Shown here: one piece after another, positions 1-6,845 of the stretch
How positions within the stretch are numbered: the first letter of the stretch is position 1
Layout: every line of letters begins with the position of its first letter
Position numbers and translations under genes: made by a program
Assembly: GCF_029227915.1 (NCBI RefSeq)
Contig: NC_079878.1
Span: 33,693,501-33,757,500, forward strand
Direction: 5' to 3'
From: Hydractinia symbiolongicarpus
Lineage: Eukaryota; Cnidaria; Hydrozoa; Anthoathecata; Hydractiniidae
DNA: 64,000 nt
Notes under the pieces: model-generated
Databases searched by the model: none
What the model saw: only the letters and a program-made list of their open reading frames with translations
Told to the model about the DNA's origin: nothing

Positions 1-525
1 ATAGTCTTTACGTCTTTTTTGATATGAACTGAAAGAGTACTGACCTCTGTATTTCATGGGGTTGGAATCAACATCATACTCACCACAGATTTTTAGAAAT
101 TCCTCATTTGAATAGGGATTATCATATTGATTAAAACTATTCTCAAAGGGCAGAGGTGTTTGCAGGCGCTTAATGATTCGTCTAATGTGATAATACACAT
201 GAAAATGATATATTGACCTGACCATAGATCTACCATCATTAAGGTGTTCGGAAATTACCCCACAGGCACTTGAAGCGCACCAAGTGGCGAAATTTAGCTG
301 GGTTTGCCATAATCTAAAAGGTTGCTCATTCCAAATTCTCATACGTTGCGCGTTCTGACTAAGTTCATAATTGGTAAAAATATTAGGAAAGGAAGCGGGG
401 AAAGAGCCACTTTCAGACACAATAATGGCCTGTTTGTACAGATCCCTTGCGCCCAATATTTGAAGATCCCGCCCTCCATTTGGTTTATATGTCGCATTCG
501 GGTTATATCTGAAAATGTCATCCAT
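1..525 (-). CDS. Conserved Maverick protein, N-terminal 175 residues, runs off left edge
   Basis: The reading frame opens with an ATG at 525 and continues without a stop to base 1, so the C-terminus is outside the window. The visible part is soluble and rich in aromatic residues, starting MDDIFRYNP, with a central block containing MRIW, LNFATWCASSACG and HFHVYYHIRR. From memory, proteins with a very similar 'NFAxWCAxxACG' block occur in many invertebrate Mavericks as predicted proteins of around 600 residues without an assigned function. A virion role is plausible from its position beside the capsid genes, but this is inference. It is transcribed divergently from the penton-like gene, with only 38 bp between the two start codons. 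Confidence 0.75.
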   Translation of the reverse strand, partial: MDDIFRYNPNATYKPNGGRDLQILGARDLYKQAIIVSESGSFPASFPNIFTNYELSQNAQRMRIWNEQPFRLWQTQLNFATWCASSACGVISEHLNDGRSMVRSIYHFHVYYHIRRIIKRLQTPLPFENSFNQYDNPYSNEEFLKICGEYDVDSNPMKYRGQYSFSSYQKRRKDY

Positions 526-563
526 TCTTTGATTTAAATATATTCACAATCTCTAATATAATA
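526..563. promoter_or_regulatory. Divergent promoter region, AT-rich
   Basis: These 38 bp separate the start codons of two oppositely oriented genes and are almost entirely A/T (contains TTTAAATATA and TCTAATATAATA). Both promoters must lie here or overlap the coding regions. The exact elements cannot be assigned from one sequence. Confidence 0.45.
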
Positions 564-1119
564 ATGTATATCACAATAAAGGACGTAAATAGCGAGAAGA
601 AAATCTATTTGTACCAACCGATAGACAACTCACATGGTACAAAGGAGGTTGCGATCGTGGAGACGTTTTCATACAATGTCACATATGTGGTTGCAGCTCT
701 AATAGATATACCCTTGGCTGATGGAGTTACCACGGTTAGGTTACCACAGGGTCAACACTACACGGGGAGGGAGTTGAATTCAATCGTGAGAGGTGATGTA
801 AAATCAACACAACTAGCTAGAAACTTTAAGTTGAGTAAAATATTCAGTCTAGGGGGTATAACGGAACTACATTTTAATCTTAATGAATTGGATAACTCGT
901 TAAATCTTAAAGATGGTGAATATAGCAACAACCTGATGACATATCATATATCAGAGTATGGTGGTGATTTTACATATATTGAACCGAAAAATCAGCAATA
1001 TAAGAAACTAAAGAAAGGTTTACTTCAATCACTTAGTCACAGGTCAGGATGGTAAGGTGCTATGGGGTGGTATGAAGACAACAGTTACCCTACACATAAG
1101 AGATACGGTGGACAGATGA
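564..1119 (+). pseudogene. Penton-like / minor capsid candidate (single jelly roll), frameshifted near C-terminus
   Basis: An intact frame from ATG 564 gives 163 residues ending at 1055. After the block PKNQQYKKLKKG (near 1016) it becomes a nonsense tail. Coding that resembles the family's C-terminus resumes in another frame from about 1040 to a stop at 1117-1119 (block KTTVTLHIRD, typical of a final beta strand). Two small reading-frame changes at about 1016-1042 explain this. The protein is beta-rich and has no signal peptide or membrane segment. At roughly 180 residues, directly upstream of the probable major capsid gene, a single-jelly-roll minor capsid (penton) role is the best guess, by position and size only. 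Similar small proteins ending in 'VVLHI'-type strands are known to me from other Mavericks, without a proven function. Confidence 0.55.
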
Positions 1120-1126
1120 TACCGTA
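1104..1126. terminator. Hairpin overlapping the end of the penton-like gene
   Basis: TACGGT at 1104-1109 pairs with ACCGTA at 1121-1126 across an 11-nt loop. It straddles the likely original stop codon (1117-1119). It is the weaker kind of the hairpins that recur at gene ends in this element. Confidence 0.3.
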
Positions 1127-1174
1127 GCATTAACCGAATTAAAGTAAAATAAAATAAAAGTAATATGGAATAGC

Positions 1175-2494
1175 ATGGAATACGGGAAAAAGTTAAACCC
1201 AGAGCGTTCACTTAGAACCGCACATGGCGTAAAAGGAACGCATCAAAAAGTAATTGTTACTCACAACCCAAGTGAGATTGATCACAACCAGTTACTCCTG
1301 ATTAGGTTCCCTAATTTAGGTAACGATGATGTCATTGTTCCTGGTACTTCGAAAATAAGTTTCGACATTGATCTCGAGTCAAAAGCTGACACGAAGAGAA
1401 CATTGGTCTTTAACATAGGGAGGGCAATTGTTAAAAAGCTAGCTATCAAGTTCGAGGGTACCGAGATTCTAAGCATTGATGACTTTGATCTTTTCGGGTG
1501 CTACAGAGATTTATGGTTAGCCAAGTCTGAAAAAAGAAATGCAATAAGACAAGGTATCATCTTTGATGAAGGGTGTACAGAAAACTGTATGAAACTAAGA
1601 GTTGGAGCCGCGGATAAAGACGCATCGGAGGTAGCGGACAAAGCTATTTATGATGCATACAAAAACAAGTTCACCATACCACTAGATTTTGAAATGTTAG
1701 ATAGCACGATCCCATATTATCAGGCCGGATTAGGTAATAGGCTGTGTTATGAGATAACATTCAACAATTATGACAGGGTAGTATTATCAACACCTACCAA
1801 ACCTTCGGGTTCCGCCACGGCACCGGCGCCGGATGCTAAATACAAAATCTCCAACATATCTCTAGAATATGAGATTGTGACACAACCCACACTCGCCAGA
1901 TTTATTTCAAATGAATACCAAAACATGGCCGTGCTCTATGACAGATTCTTGAGACATAGACAAATTAGGGTGGATAAGTCAGACACAACATGGAATTGGT
2001 CGTTCAATACACCGTGCAAGTCTCTGAAGGGTATATTGGTTCTGTTTGAGGAAGAGAAAGCTTACAAACGAGATACAGGTAGGTTCTACAATCCTAAATT
2101 CAAAAAGGTATCCGCCATAGTTGAGGGTAAGCCTAACCAACGTTTCGCTCAGGGGATGCAACCGTTTGAGCATTATGGTGAAATTTGCAAGTATTTTGCG
2201 GAGGGCAAGCAAAGGGATGGCAACGCCGGTGAAATACAAAAACATTTGCAACTACATGATGTGAAGGTCGCGGACTACCTAACCACGAAATATGCTCTAT
2301 GGTTGGATTTCAGAACCATAGATGAAAACTCACTGCACGGGACCGGCCGACGGATTGAAAATGCGAGCGAGGGCATCACACTGCAAGTTGAAAAGACGGC
2401 CGAGGCAGCGGGATCCATAAACGCCTACATATATCTAATAATGGATGCTCAATTAAATATTCAAAACGGTGAAATTATGGATGTACTATATTAA
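1175..2494 (+). CDS. Probable major capsid protein (double jelly roll)
   Basis: This is an intact 439-residue protein starting at ATG 1175. It is the largest undamaged structural-type gene in the element and lies next to the packaging ATPase, as capsid genes do in Polintons and virophages. The N-terminal half has the pattern expected of a first jelly roll: an early hydrophobic strand (LLLIRFP), a conserved VIVPGT block near residue 55, and the turn region NIGRAIVKKLAIKFEG near residues 100-115, followed by a conserved SIDDFDLF. The second half has DRFLRHRQIRVDKSDTTW and CKSLKGILVLFEEE (about residues 255-290). The length suits the lower end of double-jelly-roll capsids. From memory, close relatives are abundant in invertebrate Mavericks. 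The capsid assignment is inferred from layout and strand pattern, not from a structure. The stop lies one base before the ATPase start, so the two probably share one transcript. Confidence 0.65.
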   Translation: MEYGKKLNPERSLRTAHGVKGTHQKVIVTHNPSEIDHNQLLLIRFPNLGNDDVIVPGTSKISFDIDLESKADTKRTLVFNIGRAIVKKLAIKFEGTEILSIDDFDLFGCYRDLWLAKSEKRNAIRQGIIFDEGCTENCMKLRVGAADKDASEVADKAIYDAYKNKFTIPLDFEMLDSTIPYYQAGLGNRLCYEITFNNYDRVVLSTPTKPSGSATAPAPDAKYKISNISLEYEIVTQPTLARFISNEYQNMAVLYDRFLRHRQIRVDKSDTTWNWSFNTPCKSLKGILVLFEEEKAYKRDTGRFYNPKFKKVSAIVEGKPNQRFAQGMQPFEHYGEICKYFAEGKQRDGNAGEIQKHLQLHDVKVADYLTTKYALWLDFRTIDENSLHGTGRRIENASEGITLQVEKTAEAAGSINAYIYLIMDAQLNIQNGEIMDVLY

Positions 2495-2495
2495 G

Positions 2496-3117
2496 ATGGA
2501 CTACATCAAAGATCCCCACACGGCGCTATTCGTCGGTCCAACGGGCTGCGGAAAATCCAAACGCGTAGTAACGCTGCTAGAGAGTGAATACTTTGATCAC
2601 TTCGATTTCATTGTGATTATATGTCCAACATTAAGATGGAACAAGACATATATATGTCGAAAATGGTTCTGGAGGGATAGATATGTGATTCTAATTGAGC
2701 CCATGTTTGTTGCTTTTTTGTTTTGTTTGTTGCTTGTTGTATGAATGGATCAAAAAGATGACGGATTTATTCGCGGGATACAAAACATTATTCCTGATCG
2801 ACGATATCATCGCGGATGAGAAACTGGACAAAAAGAGGCAACCATTGCTGGAGCTGGCCATCAGCGGTCGACATCGAAACCACACCATGTGGCTACTCAC
2901 ACAATCATACACCGCGATACCGAAGAACTTACGAAGGCAGGCAAAAATGTTATAGGTGTGGTATCCGAAGGATAGACATGATCTTGCAACTATCCACGAG
3001 GAGAATGATGTCATTGAATCATCAGAGATCCAGAAGGTTAAGGAAAGGCTAAAAGATGGTAAATATACACATTTAGTCATGAGGATGGAACATCCAAGAA
3101 CCCACGTGATTTGCTAG
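2496..3117 (+). pseudogene. A32-like packaging ATPase, broken by an insertion and a nonsense codon
   Basis: FtsK/HerA-superfamily ATPases pump viral DNA into the capsid. The ATG at 2496 follows the capsid stop by one base. Walker A GPTGCGKS is at residues 14-21. Walker B (LFLIDD) is encoded near 2790-2807, followed by the sensor region LLTQSYTAIPKNLRRQ. After the block YVILIEP the frame enters a T/G-rich stretch (about 2703-2740). The remaining protein continues in another frame from about 2740 (block EWIKKM), so this stretch disrupts the reading frame. A TAG at 2953-2955 then interrupts the second half just after AKML. Coding-like sequence continues in that same frame (VWYPKDR onward) to a stop at 3115-3117. 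The combined length of about 200-210 codons fits this family. As it stands no complete ATPase can be made. Confidence 0.88.
2703..2740 (+). repeat. T/G-rich low-complexity insertion in the ATPase gene
   Basis: A run built from TTTGTTG / TTTTG / GTTTG words sits between two conserved ATPase blocks. It has a base composition quite unlike the flanking coding sequence and shifts the frame. It looks like a microsatellite-style expansion or filler DNA. Confidence 0.55.
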
Positions 3118-3129
3118 ATTGGAAGTTTT

Positions 3130-3154
3130 TTTGTTACAAGACCCTTGTAACAAA
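3130..3154. terminator. 11-bp perfect hairpin after the ATPase gene
   Basis: Arms at 3130-3140 (TTTGTTACAAG) and 3144-3154 (CTTGTAACAAA) pair perfectly around a 3-nt loop (ACC), with a T-run on the left side. It begins 13 nt after the ATPase stop and lies upstream of the next gene's ATG at 3185. It is a probable transcript 3'-end or processing signal. Confidence 0.5.
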
Positions 3155-3184
3155 TCTATAGGAAAACTACAGTACTATCCTATA

Positions 3185-3790
3185 ATGATAGAATATATAA
3201 ATTTCATATTACTGGTGATAGCTATAGTGCTATTGCTTGTATTGGTTAGTTTCTGTCTTTTTTGTATTAAAAAATACCTATGGCTATTGAAAATCGCAGA
3301 GACCGCAATTGACAACCTAATTTTTATCGAGGACCAGGATGATGGTAAGAGACAGAAATTGCTCGAGTGTGTGCTGACGGGAAATAGCAAGCTATATCTG
3401 GGTAAGATGTATACGGAGGCGGAGATACAGAAGCTCAAGAATGATGAGGTGGATAAACTGTTCACCATATACGAGGCTAAACTATCCGGTCAAATGGTAA
3501 AGTCTTTGGGACAGTCAATAATCCACATGTACTCCATGGGCGCCTGTACAGCCCTGGGTATAAAAAATCAAAAAGCTCTGAGTGATGACCTGGAGAATGA
3601 TCCATTCCTAAACTCGGCACTCCAAAGGTTCACATGTGATCTATGTTATAAGTTCGGATCACTAGTATCACCAATCAGTGTAGGTTTAATAACAGGTAGG
3701 CATTATATCGCGGGAAAAAATTTAAACAATATCGATACGGATACTAAAGATGTCGGATACTCCAGTTCAGGTGACAACGAAGAACCCTAA
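3185..3790 (+). CDS. Conserved Maverick membrane protein, 201 aa
   Basis: The ATG at 3185 (MIEYINF) is chosen because the frame upstream of it has no ATG before its preceding stop and holds a strong intergenic hairpin. Residues about 5-28 form one very hydrophobic transmembrane segment (LLVIAIVLLLVLVSF) followed by CIKKY, so the bulk of the protein is probably on one side of a membrane. The C-terminal domain contains ECVLTGN, VDKLFTIYEAKLSGQM and SMGACTALG, and ends in an acidic/serine tail. I recognise this as a recurring invertebrate Maverick gene but know no function; a virion membrane or assembly role is possible. Its 3' end overlaps the next gene by 41 bp in another frame, so the two are very likely co-transcribed. 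Confidence 0.75.
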   Translation: MIEYINFILLVIAIVLLLVLVSFCLFCIKKYLWLLKIAETAIDNLIFIEDQDDGKRQKLLECVLTGNSKLYLGKMYTEAEIQKLKNDEVDKLFTIYEAKLSGQMVKSLGQSIIHMYSMGACTALGIKNQKALSDDLENDPFLNSALQRFTCDLCYKFGSLVSPISVGLITGRHYIAGKNLNNIDTDTKDVGYSSSGDNEEP

Positions 3791-4124
3791 AAAGGTTGAG
3801 GCCGGTAAGAGGTTGGCTGAATTTAATCGTAAAACTAGGGAAGAATATAAAAGATTGCTCATGGCACAGACGGAGGTACAGTCGGCACCTCAGACACAGT
3901 TGGAGGATCCTAAGGATATTGGCATTGGGGATTCCGTGACAGATGGCCCCAAACACGGTGGAGTGAACTACACAATAATGGGTGGTGGGGTGATAATACT
4001 TGTCTTAATTGGTGCTTATTTCATGTATAAAAATAAGGACAAAAATATTAAGGTGAAGGGTACCCCACCAAGTAACTCAGGTAATAAAAAAACTATGAGA
4101 ATAAGTAAGCTTGAAATGGAATAA
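3750..4124 (+). CDS. Small single-pass membrane protein, 124 aa
   Basis: The gene starts at ATG 3750 inside the end of the preceding gene. The N-terminal 70 residues are hydrophilic (KRLAEFNRKTREEYKRLL looks helical). Residues about 74-93 form a transmembrane segment (GGGVIILVLIGAYFMY), followed by a short lysine-rich tail. The positive charges after the segment suggest an N-out/C-in topology. The protein is not recognised beyond being part of the Maverick membrane-protein cluster. No clear hairpin follows it before the next ATG, 44 bp on, which fits co-transcription with the next two genes. Confidence 0.7.
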   Translation: MSDTPVQVTTKNPKKVEAGKRLAEFNRKTREEYKRLLMAQTEVQSAPQTQLEDPKDIGIGDSVTDGPKHGGVNYTIMGGGVIILVLIGAYFMYKNKDKNIKVKGTPPSNSGNKKTMRISKLEME

Positions 4125-4168
4125 AGGGATAATATCACGATACTATAATCTTGAAGTAAATATAAGAC

Positions 4169-4396
4169 ATGGATAAGAAAAGTATAGTCAACGATATTTA
4201 TAAAGCATCGGTCGTATGCGTTTTTGCTGTGGGCTATTCAATTCTCGGGAAAAATGTATTAAAAATGACACCACCCTCAATTCAGAAGTTTGACCTGGAA
4301 GATACCGGAAAGCTTGTAGCCATAGTCGCCGCAAGTGAAATGACAAGAGAGTATCTAGTTAAGCAAAAAATTATACCTGAAAATATAAATATATAA
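4169..4396 (+). CDS. Small conserved Maverick protein, 75 aa
   Basis: The gene starts at ATG 4169 (MDKKSIVNDIYKASVV). Residues about 13-30 are hydrophobic (ASVVCVFAVGYSILGKNV) and may form one membrane helix. The second half contains QKFDLEDTGKLVAIVAASEMT. I know similar short proteins from other Mavericks, without an assigned function. Its TAA stop shares an A with the ATG of the next small gene, a tight overlap typical of compact viral genomes and a sign that both are translated from one message. Confidence 0.7.
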   Translation: MDKKSIVNDIYKASVVCVFAVGYSILGKNVLKMTPPSIQKFDLEDTGKLVAIVAASEMTREYLVKQKIIPENINI

Positions 4397-4527
4397 TGTT
4401 GCGAATACTGGAATGGTTGGTCTGGGTTTTATATCGACGTAAGAAAGTTGAGAGTATTTTACCCAAGTTGGAATACACGGAGGTGGATGCGGATGTCATA
4501 GACTCCGAAGCTATCGTATTAAAATAA
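4396..4527 (+). CDS. Tiny membrane-associated protein, 43 aa
   Basis: This frame is easy to miss because of its size. It begins at ATG 4396, overlapping the preceding stop by one base, and ends with TAA at 4525-4527. The product has an amphipathic/aromatic N-terminus (MLRILEWLVWVLYRRKK), a basic patch and an acidic C-terminal half. The pattern (short hydrophobic segment, basic stop-transfer, acidic tail) suits a small single-pass or peripheral membrane protein. Support comes from the exact overlap with its neighbour, the lack of wasted space, and the hairpin that follows 11 nt after its stop. Function unknown. Confidence 0.55.
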   Translation: MLRILEWLVWVLYRRKKVESILPKLEYTEVDADVIDSEAIVLK

Positions 4528-4537
4528 CGCCACTAAA

Positions 4538-4559
4538 ATATACTGTAGTAGTAGTATAT
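4538..4559. terminator. Hairpin between the 43-aa and 141-aa genes
   Basis: ATATACT at 4538-4544 pairs with AGTATAT at 4553-4559, extended inward by two G-U pairs around a 4-nt loop. It starts 11 nt after a stop codon and ends 5 nt before the next ATG. It probably marks the end of the 3185-4527 transcription unit. Confidence 0.45.
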
Positions 4560-4564
4560 GAAAC

Positions 4565-4990
4565 ATGGCTTCAATTGCAATGATGTTGGGAGGTGCCTTC
4601 GCGAACGCTTTGGCTTTCACCGGATCAAGCTACCTCTTTTCAAGTTTATCCAAGGATAGGATAGACAAGGAACGGAAGCGGCATGATCTGGCCATAGAAC
4701 AGCTACAAAAGCCTCAGGTTATATGGCAACGTAAAAGACAAGAGAGGGTGGACTTTATCAATAAGCAGCTCAGACTTGAGAAGAAGGCCGAGGGGAAATT
4801 CACAGAGCTGGATGATGCGATGCGTGAATATAGAAAAGTGTTTGGAGGTTCAACTCTCACGGATATTCCACGCGAACCTGTATTGAGCGACTTTTATACA
4901 CCCAGCAATGACCAGCATGAACGGGAATTGGCATTTATCGCACTAAGCATGATTGGTGTCGGGGGCGCCGTGTGGTATTTCGAAAAATAG
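4565..4990 (+). CDS. Conserved Maverick protein with terminal hydrophobic segments, 141 aa
   Basis: The gene starts at ATG 4565. The N-terminus (about residues 5-27, MMLGGAFANALAFTGSSYLF) is hydrophobic and glycine/alanine rich. It is followed by a long charged helix, probably coiled coil (about 30-80), containing ERKRHDLAIEQLQ and RQERVDFINKQLRLEKK. A conserved-looking block SDFYTPSNDQ lies near 107-116, and a short C-terminal hydrophobic helix (FIALSMIGVGGAVWYF) ends the protein. I recognise this architecture as a common Maverick gene of unknown role; hairpin-like membrane insertion with both ends in the same membrane is an inference. It converges on the minus-strand 417-aa gene, with a strong hairpin in the 63-bp gap. 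Confidence 0.75.
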   Translation: MASIAMMLGGAFANALAFTGSSYLFSSLSKDRIDKERKRHDLAIEQLQKPQVIWQRKRQERVDFINKQLRLEKKAEGKFTELDDAMREYRKVFGGSTLTDIPREPVLSDFYTPSNDQHERELAFIALSMIGVGGAVWYFEK

Positions 4991-5014
4991 TACGCGTGGT
5001 ACTACTACTACTAC

Positions 5015-5039
5015 TATGTTACATGTGTCATGTAACATA
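5015..5039. terminator. 11-bp perfect hairpin between convergent genes
   Basis: TATGTTACATG (5015-5025) and CATGTAACATA (5029-5039) pair perfectly around a 3-nt loop (TGT). It lies 24 nt after the stop of the plus-strand gene and 15 nt beyond the end of the minus-strand gene, so one symmetric structure can serve both. A smaller 5-bp hairpin (AGTAC/GTACT, 4989-5003) lies just before it. Confidence 0.5.
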
Positions 5040-5053
5040 TATTCCGGATTCCA

Positions 5054-6307
5054 CTAACGCTTTGTAACCATGTAGGTGTATATCAGACCTCCGATTCCAA
5101 CTATCAAAGCCCACAGGTTTTGACTTAACCAACCGACGGCTTCCTTTGCTCTATTGAGGATCCATGATACGATGGATCCAATTATACCCGGTAGGGACGC
5201 GGCTGCGGCACTGGCTAATCTACCTAGGAGAGATCCTAGTGCGCTCAGCTTGTTCTTTATCCATTCCCTCGCACCACCCTCTGTTTTTTCATGATTTTTT
5301 GTATTACCGGTGGATGACCCCCCACCCCCTGGTTTCAAAGCTTCTACTAGAGGGCCGATAACCATACCAAATGCCGTTAGTACACTGACGATGGTGATAC
5401 CCTGCTCACGGAATAGCGTTCGTATCTTTTCGCCCAATGTTGTATCTTTGCTAAGTACCTTGGCGATTGTCTCCTTGATGCTTTTTATTTGACTGTTAAG
5501 TTTACCCTTGAGGATATTGATGGCATCCTGGTTGGCTTCCAACTCATCGTTTAGCTTTTCCAACCTCTCAGCCACCTTCTCCCTCTGTTCATCCGTGTAT
5601 GAGGGATCTTCCAACTCCTTCAACTTCATTTCTTCCTTATGTATCTCTTTCTCGATATCTACCTTTTTAGCGGTTGCGAGTTGGAGACTCCCCTGAATTT
5701 TTTGTACGGAACTATCCAATCCACGAATATCACCCGCGGGATATTCACCTCTCAGTGTACCATCATCGACCAGCCATACCAGGTCCTCCACACTGTTCAC
5801 CACATCTCCAGATATTGTTTCTAATTCTATATTGGTCGCATTCTCTATTTTATCCGGTGACGGTAGTCTCTCTTCTATTTTGTTTAGTCCAGCGGCCTGT
5901 CGGGGGGTTATACTACCTTTCGGTATATCGAACCCCAAACTGCGCAGCCTTTTCTTGCCAAGTAGATCTGCAATGGTACCGATGGACCTTAGAGATCCAC
6001 CATGTGTCAGCGGTCTGTTATCACCCTTGTAGTATAGTTCACCACCACGAATCTCAAACAGGTCGGTATGTATCACACTAGGGTCCTCGTTTGGATATTT
6101 AGTTAGTAGCACCTCATAGAGTGATTTAACCCGTTCACTAGTAACTCTAGCTCGTTGAGAGGAGCCTCCACCGAATGATGTCTCCTTTTCATCGGGTGTG
6201 TGTATCTGTACCCGTGTGCGTTCCTTCGGTACCAGGGGCGTGGTTTCATCGGCACCCTCGTCGGTTTGACCATGTTCACCAAACGGGTCAATATCAATGT
6301 CCGCCAT
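5054..6307 (-). CDS. Conserved Maverick coiled-coil membrane protein, 417 aa
   Basis: The gene starts at ATG 6307 and is intact. Regions in order are: an acidic, disordered N-terminus (1-50); a folded-looking region (about 55-190, with VKSLYEVLLTKYPNEDP and IGTIADLLGKKRLRSLGF); a long coiled coil (about 200-288, repeated LKELE/ERLEKLNDELE patterns); a hydrophobic segment (about 303-324); a glycine-rich linker with GGGG; an amphipathic Ala/Leu/Gly helix (about 354-383); and a C-terminal transmembrane helix (about 397-414, LWALIVGIGGLIYTYMV) with a basic end. From memory the C-terminal half is strongly conserved in invertebrate Mavericks. Its function is unassigned; a membrane-anchored virion or entry/assembly factor is conceivable but unproven. 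It is transcribed away from the paralogous pair at 6352. Confidence 0.8.
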   Translation of the reverse strand: MADIDIDPFGEHGQTDEGADETTPLVPKERTRVQIHTPDEKETSFGGGSSQRARVTSERVKSLYEVLLTKYPNEDPSVIHTDLFEIRGGELYYKGDNRPLTHGGSLRSIGTIADLLGKKRLRSLGFDIPKGSITPRQAAGLNKIEERLPSPDKIENATNIELETISGDVVNSVEDLVWLVDDGTLRGEYPAGDIRGLDSSVQKIQGSLQLATAKKVDIEKEIHKEEMKLKELEDPSYTDEQREKVAERLEKLNDELEANQDAINILKGKLNSQIKSIKETIAKVLSKDTTLGEKIRTLFREQGITIVSVLTAFGMVIGPLVEALKPGGGGSSTGNTKNHEKTEGGAREWIKNKLSALGSLLGRLASAAAASLPGIIGSIVSWILNRAKEAVGWLSQNLWALIVGIGGLIYTYMVTKR

Positions 6308-6351
6308 TATTTTATTTATTTAGAGGATAGTTTTTTCTTAAGATAATAGAA
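6308..6351. promoter_or_regulatory. 44-bp divergent promoter region
   Basis: This is the only DNA between start codons of the 417-aa gene (minus) and the 152-aa gene (plus). It contains TTTATTTATTTAG and a T-run, plus the motif shared with the region before 6846. Confidence 0.45.
6316..6339 (+). promoter_or_regulatory. Shared upstream motif, copy 1
   Basis: TTATTTAGAGGA, then T, then AGTTTTTT and CTT, ending 12 nt before the ATG at 6352. The same string, with one substitution and one T fewer in the run, precedes the paralogous gene at 6846 at nearly the same distance. It could be a conserved promoter or leader element, or a remnant of the gene duplication. Confidence 0.45.
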
Positions 6352-6810
6352 ATGGCCTCACATTCTAGTCCCGGAGAAATGTTTAAAACAGATATATCGC
6401 TGTCCCAACTTGAGGAGCTGGTGAAATTACGAGGTAAGTTCAGAGATAGGATAGGCAAATACGGCGGATCTCTGATTATATTGATGCTTATGGAGGGTAT
6501 GTCCGGAATCGTGGCCGTTACCAGCTCGATAGCGACCGCAGCGGCCATTATTAGAAAAGGCCGCGCAGTTTGGGGTCCGGGTATGTGTCTATTAAGCTCT
6601 GCTTCATGTGCGGTTACCACCGAATATGTTAAGATATATCGGGAGAAACTTAACAAACTCAGAGCCTCATGTCACGTTGTACAAAATGCCATCGATGTGT
6701 TCGATAAAACGCTACCAAACAGTCTGTACATCTGTAGGGCCGATTTTGAAAGTTTGTGTGATACATATCACAGAACTCTCAAGGATCTGGATAAACTAGA
6801 TAAACCATAG
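6352..6810 (+). CDS. Maverick membrane protein, paralogue A, 152 aa
   Basis: The gene starts at ATG 6352. An N-terminal helical block (SQLEELVKLRGKFRDRIGKY, about 18-37) is followed by hydrophobic segments at about 41-65 (SLIILMLMEGMSGIVAVTSSI and following) and a weaker one at about 73-90. A C-terminal helical domain follows (VQNAIDVFDKTL, ADFESLCDTYHRTLKDLDKL). The same order of blocks recurs in the next gene, so the two are tandem paralogues. This copy is shorter, lacking the final 40 or so residues and part of the glycine-rich hydrophobic region. I know similar proteins from Mavericks only as uncharacterised membrane proteins. Confidence 0.72.
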   Translation: MASHSSPGEMFKTDISLSQLEELVKLRGKFRDRIGKYGGSLIILMLMEGMSGIVAVTSSIATAAAIIRKGRAVWGPGMCLLSSASCAVTTEYVKIYREKLNKLRASCHVVQNAIDVFDKTLPNSLYICRADFESLCDTYHRTLKDLDKLDKP

Positions 6811-6843
6811 GTTATTTAGAGGAAAGTTTTTCTTTGTAATAAC
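6811..6843. terminator. Bipartite hairpin between the paralogous genes
   Basis: GTTATT (6811-6816) pairs with AATAAC (6838-6843), and inside it AAAG (6823-6826) pairs with CTTT (6832-6835). It begins immediately after the preceding stop and overlaps the shared upstream motif of the next gene. It is weaker than the 11-bp hairpins. Confidence 0.3.
6812..6835 (+). promoter_or_regulatory. Shared upstream motif, copy 2
   Basis: TTATTTAGAGGA, then A, then AGTTTTT and CTTT, 10-11 nt before the ATG at 6846. It matches the element before 6352 apart from one substitution and one base in the T-run, while the surrounding non-coding bases differ. Confidence 0.45.
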
Positions 6844-6845
6844 TA

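Noticed and set aside
322-537. A short plus-strand frame (and a short minus-strand frame at 339-521) near the left edge
   Set aside because: Both overlap the much better minus-strand Maverick gene that starts at 525 and runs off the edge; their products look random.
3119-3184. Extending the 201-aa gene upstream to a TTG at 3119
   Set aside because: The extra frame uses a non-ATG start and runs through a strong intergenic hairpin; the ATG at 3185 leads directly into the transmembrane segment.
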